Shown here: positions 41,101 through 48,500 of the stretch, in pieces
Position numbering within the stretch: the first letter of the stretch is position 1
Layout of the letters: each line of letters opens with the position of its first letter
Translations under genes and position numbers: made by a program
Assembly (NCBI RefSeq): GCF_012272825.1
Contig: NZ_JAAWWS010000154.1
Span: 23,155 to 82,835, forward strand
DNA: 59,681 nt
Direction: 5' to 3'
Source: Wenzhouxiangella sp. XN79A
GTDB lineage: Bacteria; Pseudomonadota; Gammaproteobacteria; Xanthomonadales; Wenzhouxiangellaceae
Notes under the pieces: model-generated
What the model was told of the DNA's origin: nothing
Databases searched by the model: none
The model's input: only the letters and a program-made list of their open reading frames with translations

Positions 41101-42829
41101 GCGAATCGATCCGGCCTTCATCGGGTCGATCACGAACCGGGTCGACGTCGTTCCCGAAGTCGATTCCACGGATCCTGCGCCGGGTGATCTCGACGACACG
41201 GCCGTGACCACGGTGGTTGCGCGAGCTGACGTCGTGGCCACCAAGATGACGCTGACCGATCCCGTGGTGGCCGGTCAGCCGGTCGAATACCGCCTGACTG
41301 CAACCAATGCCGGGCCGAGCGACGCGCCGACGGTCGAGTTGATCGACAATCTACCGGCCGTGCTCCGGAATGCGACCTGGACCTGCACTGGAGCGGACGG
41401 TGCCGGTTGTCCGACCGCCGGCACCGGTTCGCCCGTCCTGAACGCCCAGTTGCCGGTCGGCGGCTCGGTGGTGGTCCTGGTCGTGGCCGATCTCGCTCCC
41501 GAGGCCACCGGAACGCTGGAGAATCTCTTCACGGCTCGGGCCCAGGCGCCGGTCGTCGATCCGGACCCCGGCAGCGACACGGCGACGACCAGCGATCCGA
41601 TCTCGGTGGTGCCCGATCTGCAGCTGGTGCTCGAGGATCCACTGGATCCCTTCGATCCGGCCGGTCCGATCGGCATGCCCTACCGGGCCACGATCACCAA
41701 CCTCGGACCGTCCACCGCGCGCGGAGTCCAGTTGGACCTGGCGCTGTCGGCATCGATCGCACCGCAGACCTCGGCCTGCGTGAATCCGACCTCGGATTCC
41801 ATCCGCTGTCTGACCGCCCCGCTCGAGCCGGGACAGCGGCGCATCTTCGAGTTCGAGTTCCTCGGCCTGCCCGCGGCGCCGGCCGATCTCGCGATCGACG
41901 GCGTGGTCCAGACCGACGGCGCGGATCCGGACCTGATCAACAACAGCGATTCCACGGTCACGGCCCTGCGCACCGGCCCCGATCTCGATGTGTCGATCGA
42001 CAACGGTCGGCCGTGGTTGTCGCCCGACGAGCCGACGACCTACACCCTTGTGGTCGGCAACATCGGTTCGGTCGATGCCGGCGTCGTCGACGTGGCCGTC
42101 GATTTCGGCCCCGAACTGCTCGATGCGGCCTGGACCTGCCTCGCCAGCGGCGGCGCCGACTGCCCGGGTTCCGGCGCCGGTCCGATCGCGGAAACGATCG
42201 GAATGCCGTCCGGCGGCAGTACGCTGTGGACGATCACCGGCCGGGTCGACCCCGACCTCGACCTGTCGATACCTCGGTCGTTGCTGGTGACCGCTTCGGC
42301 CGAGTCGGCCAACCCGGGTGATGACGTCAATCCGGACAACAACCTCTCGGTCCAGGACGACCCGGTGCGCCTGACCATGTTCGCCGACGGTTTCGAGGCG
42401 GCGACACGCGCTGCGAACGATGACTATCTGCTGCCTTCGGCCTGCACGGAGCTGCCGCTTTCGTCGGTGACCGAGGGCTCCGTGGTCCGGGTCGAAGGCG
42501 TTTCATCCTCCGGCTCGCCGCTGTTCTGGCTGGACCGCACGCGAGTCGGGTCCGAAGACTGGATTCGCCTGGTCTTCCTCGGTGACGGCGACGTCGCCGT
42601 CGAAGGCTGGCGTCGCTGGTCGCCGGCCGACATGGATGTCGTTCTCAGGATCGACGGCCTTGAGGCCTGGCTGCTCAGCGGGCGGGATCGCGCGGTCGAG
42701 GTGGCGGCGCGCTTGTTCGATCGCCCCGTTTCCTTGAGGCTGTCGGAGCCCGTGCCGGGCAATGACCGGCCCCGGCAGACCCCCGCAATCTGCGATGAAG
42801 GGCCCCGGAACGTGGGCGCCGTGCAATGA
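29195..42829 (+). CDS. Giant secreted DUF11 / beta-propeller protein (4544 aa)
   Basis: TTG start at 29195, set by AGGGAG 6 bases upstream; the signal peptide ends SSPAAAA near residue 32. Seven DUF11-type Ig-like domains follow, e.g. DLGVTKTADDSTYVPGQTG then IIVTNTGPSDAAGVTLTDTI. From about residue 970 to 3810, DUF11 domains alternate with lactonase-like propellers built of blades of the type LSPDGxxLYV-x-DAIAVFxRD. Four propeller blocks sit between the W-x-C cysteine and its partner: cysteine codons 32087/34436, 34835/36047, 37958/39110 and 39500/40613, leaving 782, 403, 383 and 370 residues between. A fifth block (about 2360-2750) enters a different loop. Four DUF11 domains follow, then MFADGFE at 4395-4401 and a 143-residue tail. 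It heads a five-gene operon; the next gene starts 17 bp after its stop. It is probably a surface or matrix protein; function unknown. Confidence 0.93.
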   Translation: MIADIPLVRAFSRGFVVASLMLGAMMSSPAAAAVNLQTDFIAPATYTPGDTGIEYRIRIVNTGSDPATDVDITTSFPDGATVTSATCPNDQGGVTSCDRTITDGNLASNNSDIGAGGFIEFRLSVDFDSALVADPLDFDVLVVDAGATFSGDGADSCPSGSCAIGSTLAPESDLGVTKTADDSTYVPGQTGTFSIIVTNTGPSDAAGVTLTDTIPPGTSIDDWSCSASGGASCPVLGAGATQTFDLVAAGSLDFTLTLDYPSSLTAATLTNEVEVSADIGTSGSNANSASASVTRTAFVDLQTAVTSAATTYVPGTTGNSATLTVSNAGPSDAFGAEFSFDVPVEIDSLDWACPAGASCAPMSATAAGGDTVSIQMDVPASDSVAVALTAIDYDSGALADPLEVVATASPAMADTESDGTDNAATISQAIDRQADVQVTKVASASIANPGDAYEYTITVTNLGPSDLGNGPGESGVRVIDDVSGDLLGDPGEIRCAAESSAPCFLFCPSDEGVANSALTIDSAVCPVEPREVRGDLVATMEDPEQNALRLSAGSSTEVKLFVSVSGTATDVAEIVNTASVRIDPGDAVTELDPTLGNEDSVPVSIEVAADLVVTIDDGAMEATPGESASYDVIVTNSGNQAAAGVDVDVDFSLASDPAASPFLNGDVQWACRAFNGACCSSPAGAGECGTTAPVIGSGELQDRLVDLPGQGRLEFTFTGELDPRARGTARGTASATLPTGINEIDPSDNTDIQDETSLVPESLLRLAKNLLSIDAQPSGASLLRYRIDISNLGPSFAEDVGVVDTLSDANLDPDNATRPASWTCSVIEGPGAPGPTDPPVSCGSGTGPLDRDAMSEPRVTVDLDVGTKVRYTVDVLTVENPDEPLQVVNTATATSEGGSATATITSNLIAEGELDITVTDGVEEAVPGTPTGYTVTIQNVGDEAVFDAAVRNEFPPELENVAWSCDAITPIPGDLEEFDPVGPSGTPGGAIVASADGRHVYQLAPDLNRLYVYARNSVPGLDFGAMNELEFETQGENDSADAGQTVENMEGPIDLAISPDGRHVYVLSRAAVDSEAENAIVVFSRDVNPASEDFGTLSFAGSATEGIPVEPRALVAGSDNLFVAGDAGSISIYARADTTGLASFVETRTQNVPADPAALALDAADGLLFAASGTGSQLSVFSVNDDDTAGDPIGRLTWLDRDLTAGTLAGVSDLDLFASSDDLYVTAAGSGNLVAVRYVDGDSDTVPDPAITASYPVAGPAASSISPDGEHVLIVSPSSDTLTWFRRDVVNGTLDERRSLARSFDGASPPTCLDQCTVAAPVDVLVTSDGRHVMLAGSEGGSAPILSVYTRRAPDPLFALIEVDRDTDPGTPQDIDGPDLESPADIAISPDGDHVYAISLSQGSIALYERNEDAGLTELTAGGHLVFVRDWSEGDITAGGLTIAGMSRPEYLTISPDGLSVVVSSQDGDSLAVFRRNPDGTLEFKQALFDGVGGVDGLAGARGMAMDPMSTHLYVAGGFDASVAIFQRNASFEFEWIDQARNGVGFNNLTGVRDVAVSPDGLQVYAVSDVDDALVAMAREDDGRLSFLQAVTAGVGDRPMAVEVSPGDGDHVYVASQNSDSISVFRRIVTSGEAFGTLASGRQQFNLDDGIEFMNGPRDLAVSPDGKRVYVAAQFDSSVLVFDRDLNRTGGNFGALAPVAVSRDDVDGVDGIDGIYALAVSPDSDNVYAAGFGDRAISSFVLGIGSVCTGGGSGTIDDLVTLGVGGFVQYRVVADIRPDAEGELVNTATVTLPDNVTDPTQPGVDNPSRSSSDTTTLTPRADLVLTKTNEQISVVSGQPVTYRIQVSNLGPSNVRFETSNVVVTDMLDITDFDVSSAAWSCVASSSGALGFLDSVVEGSEEDDPDLGLEGVSSLVLVRDSDGIGPLGTYLATASVVDDAVSLFEQNSDGSLLHVLTVSDGDLLDGVPVDRLAGANSIAASPDGRFLYVASRIDDAITVLEIIEDTGSVALALVETRTGIQGLDQASHLVMNASGDTVYVAGPNDDAIAVFERDASDGVLTYLESERNGVDDGTDPGGVVDGIDGVTRLVLSPDGAHLYAVAATDRAVARFDIEAGGRLSWAAVDDATSLDVDLSGAAGAALDASGSNLYVSARNADRIVVFSRDADATSSSFGELTVVEEVVQGERGVSGLLGPRGLVVSRDGRHVYAASEVSGSATWFGRDPGDGSLNFGGVISNESSFVTGLGGATDLLLDDVSIDDPLNQLYVAGSTGSAIARFARSNDSSCPASGTDELEGGVGVDIAAGGNVIFELTVNVAATTDGEVENSATVTADPGVDTDPANNEQSDIDQVERIADLQISKTDDRAEFDGLAGAVAVVGDARAVYSAGSDDDAIGVFRRASGTGVVSFLEVERNGEDGVSGLTDVSDLALSADGAQLYATGAAGNTLVTFDRASANAQLNFADVQQNGTLGINGIGGASAVTLSPDDEHVYVAGRLDNSIAIFRRDADDQSPSHGRLSFQGSVQNATGGVSNLTEPRALAVSPDGLHLYAVSSVDNSVVVFQRNPNPGSSAFGSLSYVESQSQNIAGVAGLDGAIDLQLSTDGTTLYVLGATNGTVAWFDRDPGTGELTFVNFKQDGFSGVTGLTGSTSMTLGVGGEQLYVAGTASDSVVRFNVLSDASLSFIDRVANGDPLAGSGQVLGLDGVADVFPSPDGNQLYAVSSVSNALVTLDRDMSGLLTYADAVIDGLGGVAPGSAVIYRIVVDNLGPSDVPDVTVVDDFADTFSNVTWTCIPSAEPEAQCDPGGSGSINDSSVILPAGARVTYTAVATVREDATGRLINTATVTGANLLDPVLANNTATDDDTVLSPSINLVVDVDDGGITRATPGTPIDYRVQVTNAGDSFATDVRVVDMIPPALFDVAWACAATPVEGELSYVPPVLPIGSPSELDTASDLVATADGLFAYAAGTDMGNGAIEVFLRDPVSGSLRRLETVVQGDVLDDGAVIDGLQGVSDLELSVNGRYLYAAGADSDAIAVFERDAVSGLLTPIDLERDGQNGVDGLGGVSELLIEPNGIFLYAAGRLDDAIAVFFIDPASGQLDYLGRTVQGVDGVDGLNGVTGLAWSNDHLVVVADENASLAAFEPSPSTGLLSQVAIVQNFELGPPNPPAPLNGPSDILALDSRLFVAARDGNALSEFRFVPSREVGEPTVLEFVRMVENGVDGITDLIEPVSLSYSERQQRLYVAAAGSDTVHLFSLRAESPERLARYSVDEIPTLAGLDRVVLPIDGPLYALADTGDISVLARRRGSFCELSGAQELGVQAVEIAPEGKVEFLVSGIVQPNATGRLVYTVEANSRFLERELDPSDNVGVDDNLLEPLPDLRVTKTDGRDRIVAGTPIEYIVDMDNVGPSDAVAATLTDLAPIFTGDNAGLLSGSATWSCSANPSLEAGQALGIGDIVELAGAVSLSLSRDRTRLYAANPELDALLVLAIDPVNGELSLIETFTEGQALGPDPGDAIEGLVGATDVIASADGRTLYAVAAAANSLVVIGRDDEGDWAFRQRFQSGVDGVSGLLGPQDIVLTRDQRFVYVAAPGGDAITVFARDEETGLLTFVERVRDGFGTITPDSNVIRGVRRLHAAFDGEHLYAVAPDSNSIATFAIDTDAGTLTYLGALQSGDPGVAGLDGVWDLVAGPGDEQLYVLGRDAGAVVTLQVDAATGLPGFSSLRGDAAFVMPEALAIDASGSRLYAATASGEIHVFVRDWLDGELEYREVAASAAMNPSSIAALDAPAGLYSITPGGALNRFDELPLSRCLTDSGDSDEVVIDIDLGARNPRGGPVGFGQLVYQATVHPAARGVLTNLAELTSANGMDDAPGDNAGQDSTVIDAVSDLAVGKTGPAEAVAGERISYDIVVTNAGPSDALDIQVIDTLPPELSDVEWSCAPSPGSSCPVSGIGQPSIAATVRVGGRLDIVVTGRIDPAFIGSITNRVDVVPEVDSTDPAPGDLDDTAVTTVVARADVVATKMTLTDPVVAGQPVEYRLTATNAGPSDAPTVELIDNLPAVLRNATWTCTGADGAGCPTAGTGSPVLNAQLPVGGSVVVLVVADLAPEATGTLENLFTARAQAPVVDPDPGSDTATTSDPISVVPDLQLVLEDPLDPFDPAGPIGMPYRATITNLGPSTARGVQLDLALSASIAPQTSACVNPTSDSIRCLTAPLEPGQRRIFEFEFLGLPAAPADLAIDGVVQTDGADPDLINNSDSTVTALRTGPDLDVSIDNGRPWLSPDEPTTYTLVVGNIGSVDAGVVDVAVDFGPELLDAAWTCLASGGADCPGSGAGPIAETIGMPSGGSTLWTITGRVDPDLDLSIPRSLLVTASAESANPGDDVNPDNNLSVQDDPVRLTMFADGFEAATRAANDDYLLPSACTELPLSSVTEGSVVRVEGVSSSGSPLFWLDRTRVGSEDWIRLVFLGDGDVAVEGWRRWSPADMDVVLRIDGLEAWLLSGRDRAVEVAARLFDRPVSLRLSEPVPGNDRPRQTPAICDEGPRNVGAVQ

Positions 42830-42846
42830 ACGAAGGAGCAGGATCG

Positions 42847-43845
42847 ATGACACGACTGGTCGTGACGCTGGTAATCGGAATCGGGATCGGTGCGGTTGCC
42901 GCGGCGCTCTGGCTTCGGCCGGTGAGCGAGGGCGCGGAGCCGACCGGGCCCTGGGTGGCCAAGGTCGGCGACCGCGTGATCCGCCCGGCGGAATTCATCG
43001 AGGAAATGGCACGTCGCGGCGGCCGCCGACCCGGGACCTACCAGAGCTTCGACCAGAAGCGCCTGTTGCTGAACGAAATGATCGTGCGTGCCGCCCTGGT
43101 CGATGCCGCGAAGCGGGAGTCCTTCGACATGCAGCCGGAGGTGTTGCGCGCCATGGAGTCGGTGCTCATCAATCGCTACCGCCAGGATCGTCTGCAGCCC
43201 TTGCGGGATTCGGTCGGCATCGACGATGCCGACGTCGAGGACTTCTACAACAGGAACGCGGGGGACTACGTGGTTCCGGCGCGCAAGAGGATCGCGATCA
43301 TTCACTTCGCCGTGCCCGAGCGCGCCAACGACGAGCGTTGGGACCAGGCCACGGCCGACGCCGAGGAGGTGCTGGCGATGGTCTCCGACCAGGACCAGGG
43401 TGTGCCGCATTTCGGTGACCTCGCGCGGCAGCACTCCGACCACCGGGGCAGTCGCTACCGCGGTGGCGTCATCGGCTGGATCAGCGAGGGCGGCGAGCGG
43501 CCCAGGTTCAATCCAACGGTCGCGGCGGCCGCCGAGTCCCTGCGATCGCCGGGGGCGATCGTCGGGCCGGTGCGCGGCGACGACGGCGTGTACCTGGTCC
43601 GTCTGGTGGAGTACGAGCCACAGCGCGAACGTTCACTGGAAGAACTGTCTGCGGGCATCCGTCAGCGACTGCTGGCCGAGCGACTGAAGCAGGTCGAAAA
43701 CGAGTTTCTGGACGCTCGGCTCGCCGAAGTCGAGACCGAGATCAACGAAGACGCATTGGCAGAAATCGAACCCCTGTCGGGACCGGGTCCCGAACGCAGA
43801 GGTCCGCCGACCGGACCGACGACGAGTGCCGAGGACGAATCATGA
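42847..43845 (+). CDS. Membrane-anchored SurA/PpiC-type peptidyl-prolyl isomerase
   Basis: A 332-residue foldase. An N-terminal helix (RLVVTLVIGIGIGAVAAALW) anchors it in the inner membrane or serves as a signal. A SurA-N-like helical part (about 35-140) has VAKVGDRVIRPAEFIEEMAR and KRLLLNEMIVRAAL. The parvulin domain (about 143-258) shows FGDLARQHSDHRGSRYRGG, VIGWISEGG and GPVRGDDGVYLVRLVEYEP. A charged, proline-rich tail ends the protein. The start at 42847 has AAGGAG 8 bases upstream; an ATG at 42826 overlapping the giant's stop is an alternative. It lies between giant-protein genes and overlaps the next gene by four bases, so it is probably a dedicated periplasmic chaperone for the operon's cargo (inference). 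Confidence 0.88.
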   Translation: MTRLVVTLVIGIGIGAVAAALWLRPVSEGAEPTGPWVAKVGDRVIRPAEFIEEMARRGGRRPGTYQSFDQKRLLLNEMIVRAALVDAAKRESFDMQPEVLRAMESVLINRYRQDRLQPLRDSVGIDDADVEDFYNRNAGDYVVPARKRIAIIHFAVPERANDERWDQATADAEEVLAMVSDQDQGVPHFGDLARQHSDHRGSRYRGGVIGWISEGGERPRFNPTVAAAAESLRSPGAIVGPVRGDDGVYLVRLVEYEPQRERSLEELSAGIRQRLLAERLKQVENEFLDARLAEVETEINEDALAEIEPLSGPGPERRGPPTGPTTSAEDES

Positions 43846-45578
43846 ACCGAATTCTTGCAGGCGCAGCGTGTGCGTTGCTTACCGGATTGCTGCTCGCCGC
43901 CCCCCGCAGCGGGTCGGCCCAACTGCTCGAGCAGACGATCGAACTGTCGCCGGGCTGGAACGCGATCTTCGTCCGCCTGGATCCCGAAGTCTCGGACATC
44001 GAAACCGTGTTTGCCGACCTTCCGGTGCGCAGCGTCTGGCGCTTCATCCCCGACGATCGCGGCGCGGAATTCGTCACCGATCCAGCCGAAGGTCTGCAGA
44101 ACCTCGAAGGCTGGTTCGGCTGGTTCCCCGAGCCGCGGCCCGAAGCCTTTCTTTCGAATCTGTTCACCATCTCGGCCAATACGGCCTACCTGGTGGAACT
44201 CGAGGGCACGGAAACGCACGAGATCACGATTTCCGGCCGTCCCGACTTCCGTTCGCTTCGCTGGAGAAGCAACGGCTACACGCTGACCGGGCTTCCGGTC
44301 TCGACCGACATGCCGCCGACCTTTTCCGAATTCTTCGAATTTTCCGGTGCGCACCAGGCGCAACCGATCTACACGCTCGGCAGCGACGGGCGCTGGTCGA
44401 CCGTATCGCCGGCCTCGACCGGGATCGACGGCAACCGGTCGTACTGGATCTTCACCAAGGGCAATTCGTCCTACCAGGGCGCCACCGAACTGATTCTCGA
44501 CCAGGGCGAGGCGCTGGAGTATGCGCGCACCACGGATTCACTGCAGATCGTGCTGAGAAATCGGACCGATATGGCCGGCAGCTTCCTGATCGAACGGCTC
44601 AACGGTGATTCGCTGCCGATGCGCTACGAGATCGAGGACCCGGAAACCGGCGAGTTCGCCTGGCCGACGCTGCAGCAGACCCTGGTCCAGCAGGTCGACG
44701 CCAACTCGGAGGTGTTTCTCAGGCTCGGGGTGAGGCGGTCGGAGATGACCGCCGATCGAATGGAGCAGGCGTTTTCGATCACCGACGAGCACGGTGGTCG
44801 AATCCTGATCTACGCCTCGGCCGATACGCTTCAGCCCTTCGTCGCGCCGACCCGCTCGACCCGTGGATCGGGCACACCGCCGGCGCTGGCCGGATTGTGG
44901 AGTGCGGCCGTTCAGATCGACGCCGTCAGCGAAGCGCAGTTGGCCGGCACCGAACCGACGCCGGTCGGTCAGCCGTTCGAACAGCGGTTCCTGATCCACG
45001 TCGACGCCGGCGGCCAGGCGCGCCTGCTCAAGGACGTCATCCTGATGTGGGAAGAGGGCACGCTGGCGCCCAGCGACGAGAACCCGGACTTCCAGGAAGT
45101 CGAAACCCCGGGCCGCTACGTGCTCATCACCAACAAGCAGCTGATTCCGCTCTACGCCGGTTCGGTGAACCGCGATGGACAGTCGGTCGGGCAGCGCGTC
45201 AGTACGGTGGCCTACGACTTCGAGGGCGAGTACATCGAAATGGACGGCGCCTTCGGTCCCGGCAATCGCTCCACCGTGACGCTGACGATGGAGCCGGACT
45301 TTCCCACCAACCCCTTCCGCCACAAGTACCACCCCGACCACGACAACCTGGATGCCCAGTTCATCAACTTCCAGCAGGAAGCCTTCCAGGTGATCCGTGA
45401 ACTGAGCCTGGAGTTCGCCGTTGACGATCCATTGGGCCTGGACCCGCCGGGTTGGGGCAGCACGCTGCTGGGCGGCACCTTCGAAGAGGCCCTGACCGGC
45501 CTGCACAAGAACACCATCTTCGTTTCCGGATCGTTTCGCATGCGGCGCATTTCCAATGTGCCGGTGCTGAACCAGTAG
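43842..45578 (+). CDS. Secreted 578-aa protein of unknown family
   Basis: The signal peptide MNRILAGAACALLTGLLLAA ends near GSAQ. The mature protein looks beta-rich and has no domain I can name. It opens with LSPGWNAIFVRLDP, then FADLPVRSVWRFIPD, WFPEPRPEAFLSNLFTISA and a middle region with SYWIFTKG. Near the C-terminus is a distinctive block, NPFRHKYHPDHDNLDAQF, rich in His and Asp and possibly metal-binding, followed by VSGSFRMRRISNVPVLNQ. The ATG overlaps the foldase stop (ATGA), and the next giant gene starts 10 bases after its stop. Such tight linkage suggests it works with the 2793-aa protein, perhaps as an adaptor or partner (inference). Confidence 0.85.
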   Translation: MNRILAGAACALLTGLLLAAPRSGSAQLLEQTIELSPGWNAIFVRLDPEVSDIETVFADLPVRSVWRFIPDDRGAEFVTDPAEGLQNLEGWFGWFPEPRPEAFLSNLFTISANTAYLVELEGTETHEITISGRPDFRSLRWRSNGYTLTGLPVSTDMPPTFSEFFEFSGAHQAQPIYTLGSDGRWSTVSPASTGIDGNRSYWIFTKGNSSYQGATELILDQGEALEYARTTDSLQIVLRNRTDMAGSFLIERLNGDSLPMRYEIEDPETGEFAWPTLQQTLVQQVDANSEVFLRLGVRRSEMTADRMEQAFSITDEHGGRILIYASADTLQPFVAPTRSTRGSGTPPALAGLWSAAVQIDAVSEAQLAGTEPTPVGQPFEQRFLIHVDAGGQARLLKDVILMWEEGTLAPSDENPDFQEVETPGRYVLITNKQLIPLYAGSVNRDGQSVGQRVSTVAYDFEGEYIEMDGAFGPGNRSTVTLTMEPDFPTNPFRHKYHPDHDNLDAQFINFQQEAFQVIRELSLEFAVDDPLGLDPPGWGSTLLGGTFEEALTGLHKNTIFVSGSFRMRRISNVPVLNQ

Positions 45579-45588
45579 GGGCATCGAC

Positions 45589-48500
45589 ATGTCGCATCCA
45601 ACACGAACCATCCTGGCCGCGGCCACCCTTGCGCTTGCCGCGCTTCCGGCCACCCAGGCGCGGGCGGAGTGGCCGCTCGGCTTCGGCAGCGCAAACGATG
45701 ACGTCGTCATCGCTTCGGCCACGGCCTCGACCGGCGACGTACTGCTGACCGGCCACTTCAGCGGAACGATCGAGACCGAGGTCGGCACGCTGCAGAGCAA
45801 TGGCCAGCGCGACATCTTCGTCGCCCGGGTCTCGGCCACCGGGAGGTTGCTCTGGGTGGCCAGCGGCGGCAGCCAGTTCGACGACACGGTCTACGACCTG
45901 GTGCTCGACGACGGCGACAATGTCTTCATTGCCGGGGATTTCCAGGATTCCGGCTTCTTCGGCGGCAACGAGATCGTCTCGGCCGGCCAGGTCGACGGCT
46001 TCATCGCCCGGATCGATCCGGTCGGCGACTGGCGCTGGGCTCGGCGGATGGGTGGACCGGGGCCGGACCGGGCGGCATCGCTGGATACCTTGCCGGGGGA
46101 TGGGTCGCAGATTCCGCCGATCCCCGATTCCGTCGTCGCCGTGGGCTTCTACGAGTGCAGCGCGAGCTTCCAGGACGTCGAGCCGGATCCAGACCAGCGA
46201 GTCCCGTCGCTGAACAACGACAACTGCCCCGGCCGGGATCTGTTCATCGCCCGGTATTCGGATACCGGCGACGCATTGTGGGCGGTCGATCGGGCAGGTA
46301 CGGCGACCGGCATCGAGTCGGCCACCCGGATCCGGATCGATGACGCCGGGCGTGCGTGGATCACCGGTCAGTTCGCCCAGGGGGGAACCACGGTCCTCAA
46401 TTCGGAGAATTTCGATGGTCTTTCTCCGTGGACCTCGAGCAATCCGCAGTTCGGTTCGGTCCGGAATACGCTCTTCTCGTTCGGTTTTGCGACGGACCCT
46501 CCGGTCGCGATCACTTCGGATTTCTTCAACCCGGGCTTGGATCCCGCGCTGGCGCTTCGAGGCGGTGACGTCGATGTCGAGTCTCCCGTGCGCGATACCT
46601 CCGACTCGCAGCAGGTCCGCGTTTCGCTCGAAGGCCTGCGCGGATTCAACGACCGCATCGGCGGCTTGAGCCTGTTCGGCATCTATTCGGAGTATCCGGA
46701 CGCCAACGACGACGTATACCTGGAGTGGTGGGGCTCGGACGATCAGTGGCATAGGCTCTACACCTTCCCGGGTGGCGGCGATGCGCGTGAGGAGTTCGAT
46801 CTGACCGGTGATTCGTCGCTTGCGATCACCGATCCGAGGGCCTTCCATCCCGGCTTCAAGCTCCGCTTCGCCGGTCGAGGCTTCGACGGAATCGGAACGA
46901 GAACGGTGGGGGGGATTACATGGAATGTCGCGTACGACTGGTGGTTCTTCGACAATGTGGTGTTCGAGAAGACCGGTGTGTCCGTGCCGATGATCTTCAG
47001 CGTCAGCAACCTGAGGTCGCTGGATCCGCGAGTCAGTGACGATCAGACCGAGCTTCCGGAAGCACTGACCCTGAACGACATGACCTTGAGCGCCGACGGA
47101 TCGTCGCTGTACGTGGCCGGGTCCACCAGTGCGCCGTTGACCTACTCACCCTGCGCGGGCCAGCCGGCCGGCGCCTACGTGGCCAGGCTGGGCCTTTCGA
47201 CCAGCGGCGTGACCTGCCAGGCGGCAACCGGTGCGGCGGGAGGGATCGCCAACGGCATCACCCTGGACAACCAGGGTCGGGTGTACGTGACCGGTGAATT
47301 TTCCGGCACGCTCGATATCGCCGGCGAGAGCCTGAGCGCGGCCGGCATGAACGATGTGTTCATTGCCTCCTGGGAGCCCTCGGCCACCGGCAATGCCCTG
47401 AACCCGCGCTGGGCCACCGGGGGCGGGTTCTTCGATGAGACCGACGGGATTCCGGCGTTCACGGGCGGATTCGGCATGGATGGCGGCACCGCCATTTCGA
47501 CCGACGGCGTCGGTAACATCTATGTCGCCGGCGCCTTCAGCGACGTGGCGACCTTCGGGGAGAACGTCACGGTGGCCGCCCTGGGCGGCACCGATGCCTT
47601 CCTGGCCAGTCTGACCCTCGACGGCCTGTTCTTCGAGCAGAAATCGTGGACGGCCGGCGTGCCGCTGATCCCACCACCGGAGGCGAAAGTCGACAACGTC
47701 GTTTTCGCGCCGGACTTCCGGGTCAATGGCCAGCCCTTCGACGCCATCGGCCAGAAGATCTTCAGCTGGCAGAAAGCCGATGGGGAAGACGCCAGGCTGA
47801 TTCCGCTCCAGCCGTTCCCGGAAATCGAAGTCCGCTGGCGTCAGCAGGGCCTTGATCTCCAGGACCCGGCACGGATCAGCAGCCTGGGCGGCATCGGCTG
47901 GCCGAATCAGCCCTGCGGCGATCTCGAGAGTATCGATTGCTACCAGGTGCACATCATCGACGCGCCGGTCAATGCCGAGCCGGCTTCGGGCCAGTGGCGC
48001 GTGCTCGAACTGGTCGACCCTGAATCGGGTTCGAGCAGCCCGACCCTGGACTCGGGCGTCTTCAATGCCTCGCGAAGCGGGACGGCGGTGCTGGTCTACG
48101 TCAACGGACCGGAACCGGACCCGGTCCAGTATTCGACCAGCATCGAGATCGTTCGCACGCTGCCGGCGACGTCCACGCCGTTGTTCACCGACGGCGTGCC
48201 GGTCGAGATCGGCCAGAAGATCACCGATCCGTACCATGAAGAACTGGGTCGAACCGGGTTCGTGGTCAACGAGCTTGCCTACTACGATGGTGTCGGCCCC
48301 GACGCCGCCTACAGCCGGTCGTCGCGAACCGGCGCGATCATCCCGGTGAACCGGATCAACCCGGGCCGTTCCCAGGACCAGGGGCGCGAACTGGTCGTGG
48401 CCTGGTACCACGGCAAGTCCAGGGGCGTGTTCTGGCCGGAAAAAGGCGTTCGCTACGACCCGTTCTGGCCGCTGGACCCCGACCGGATCATCATCGCCAG

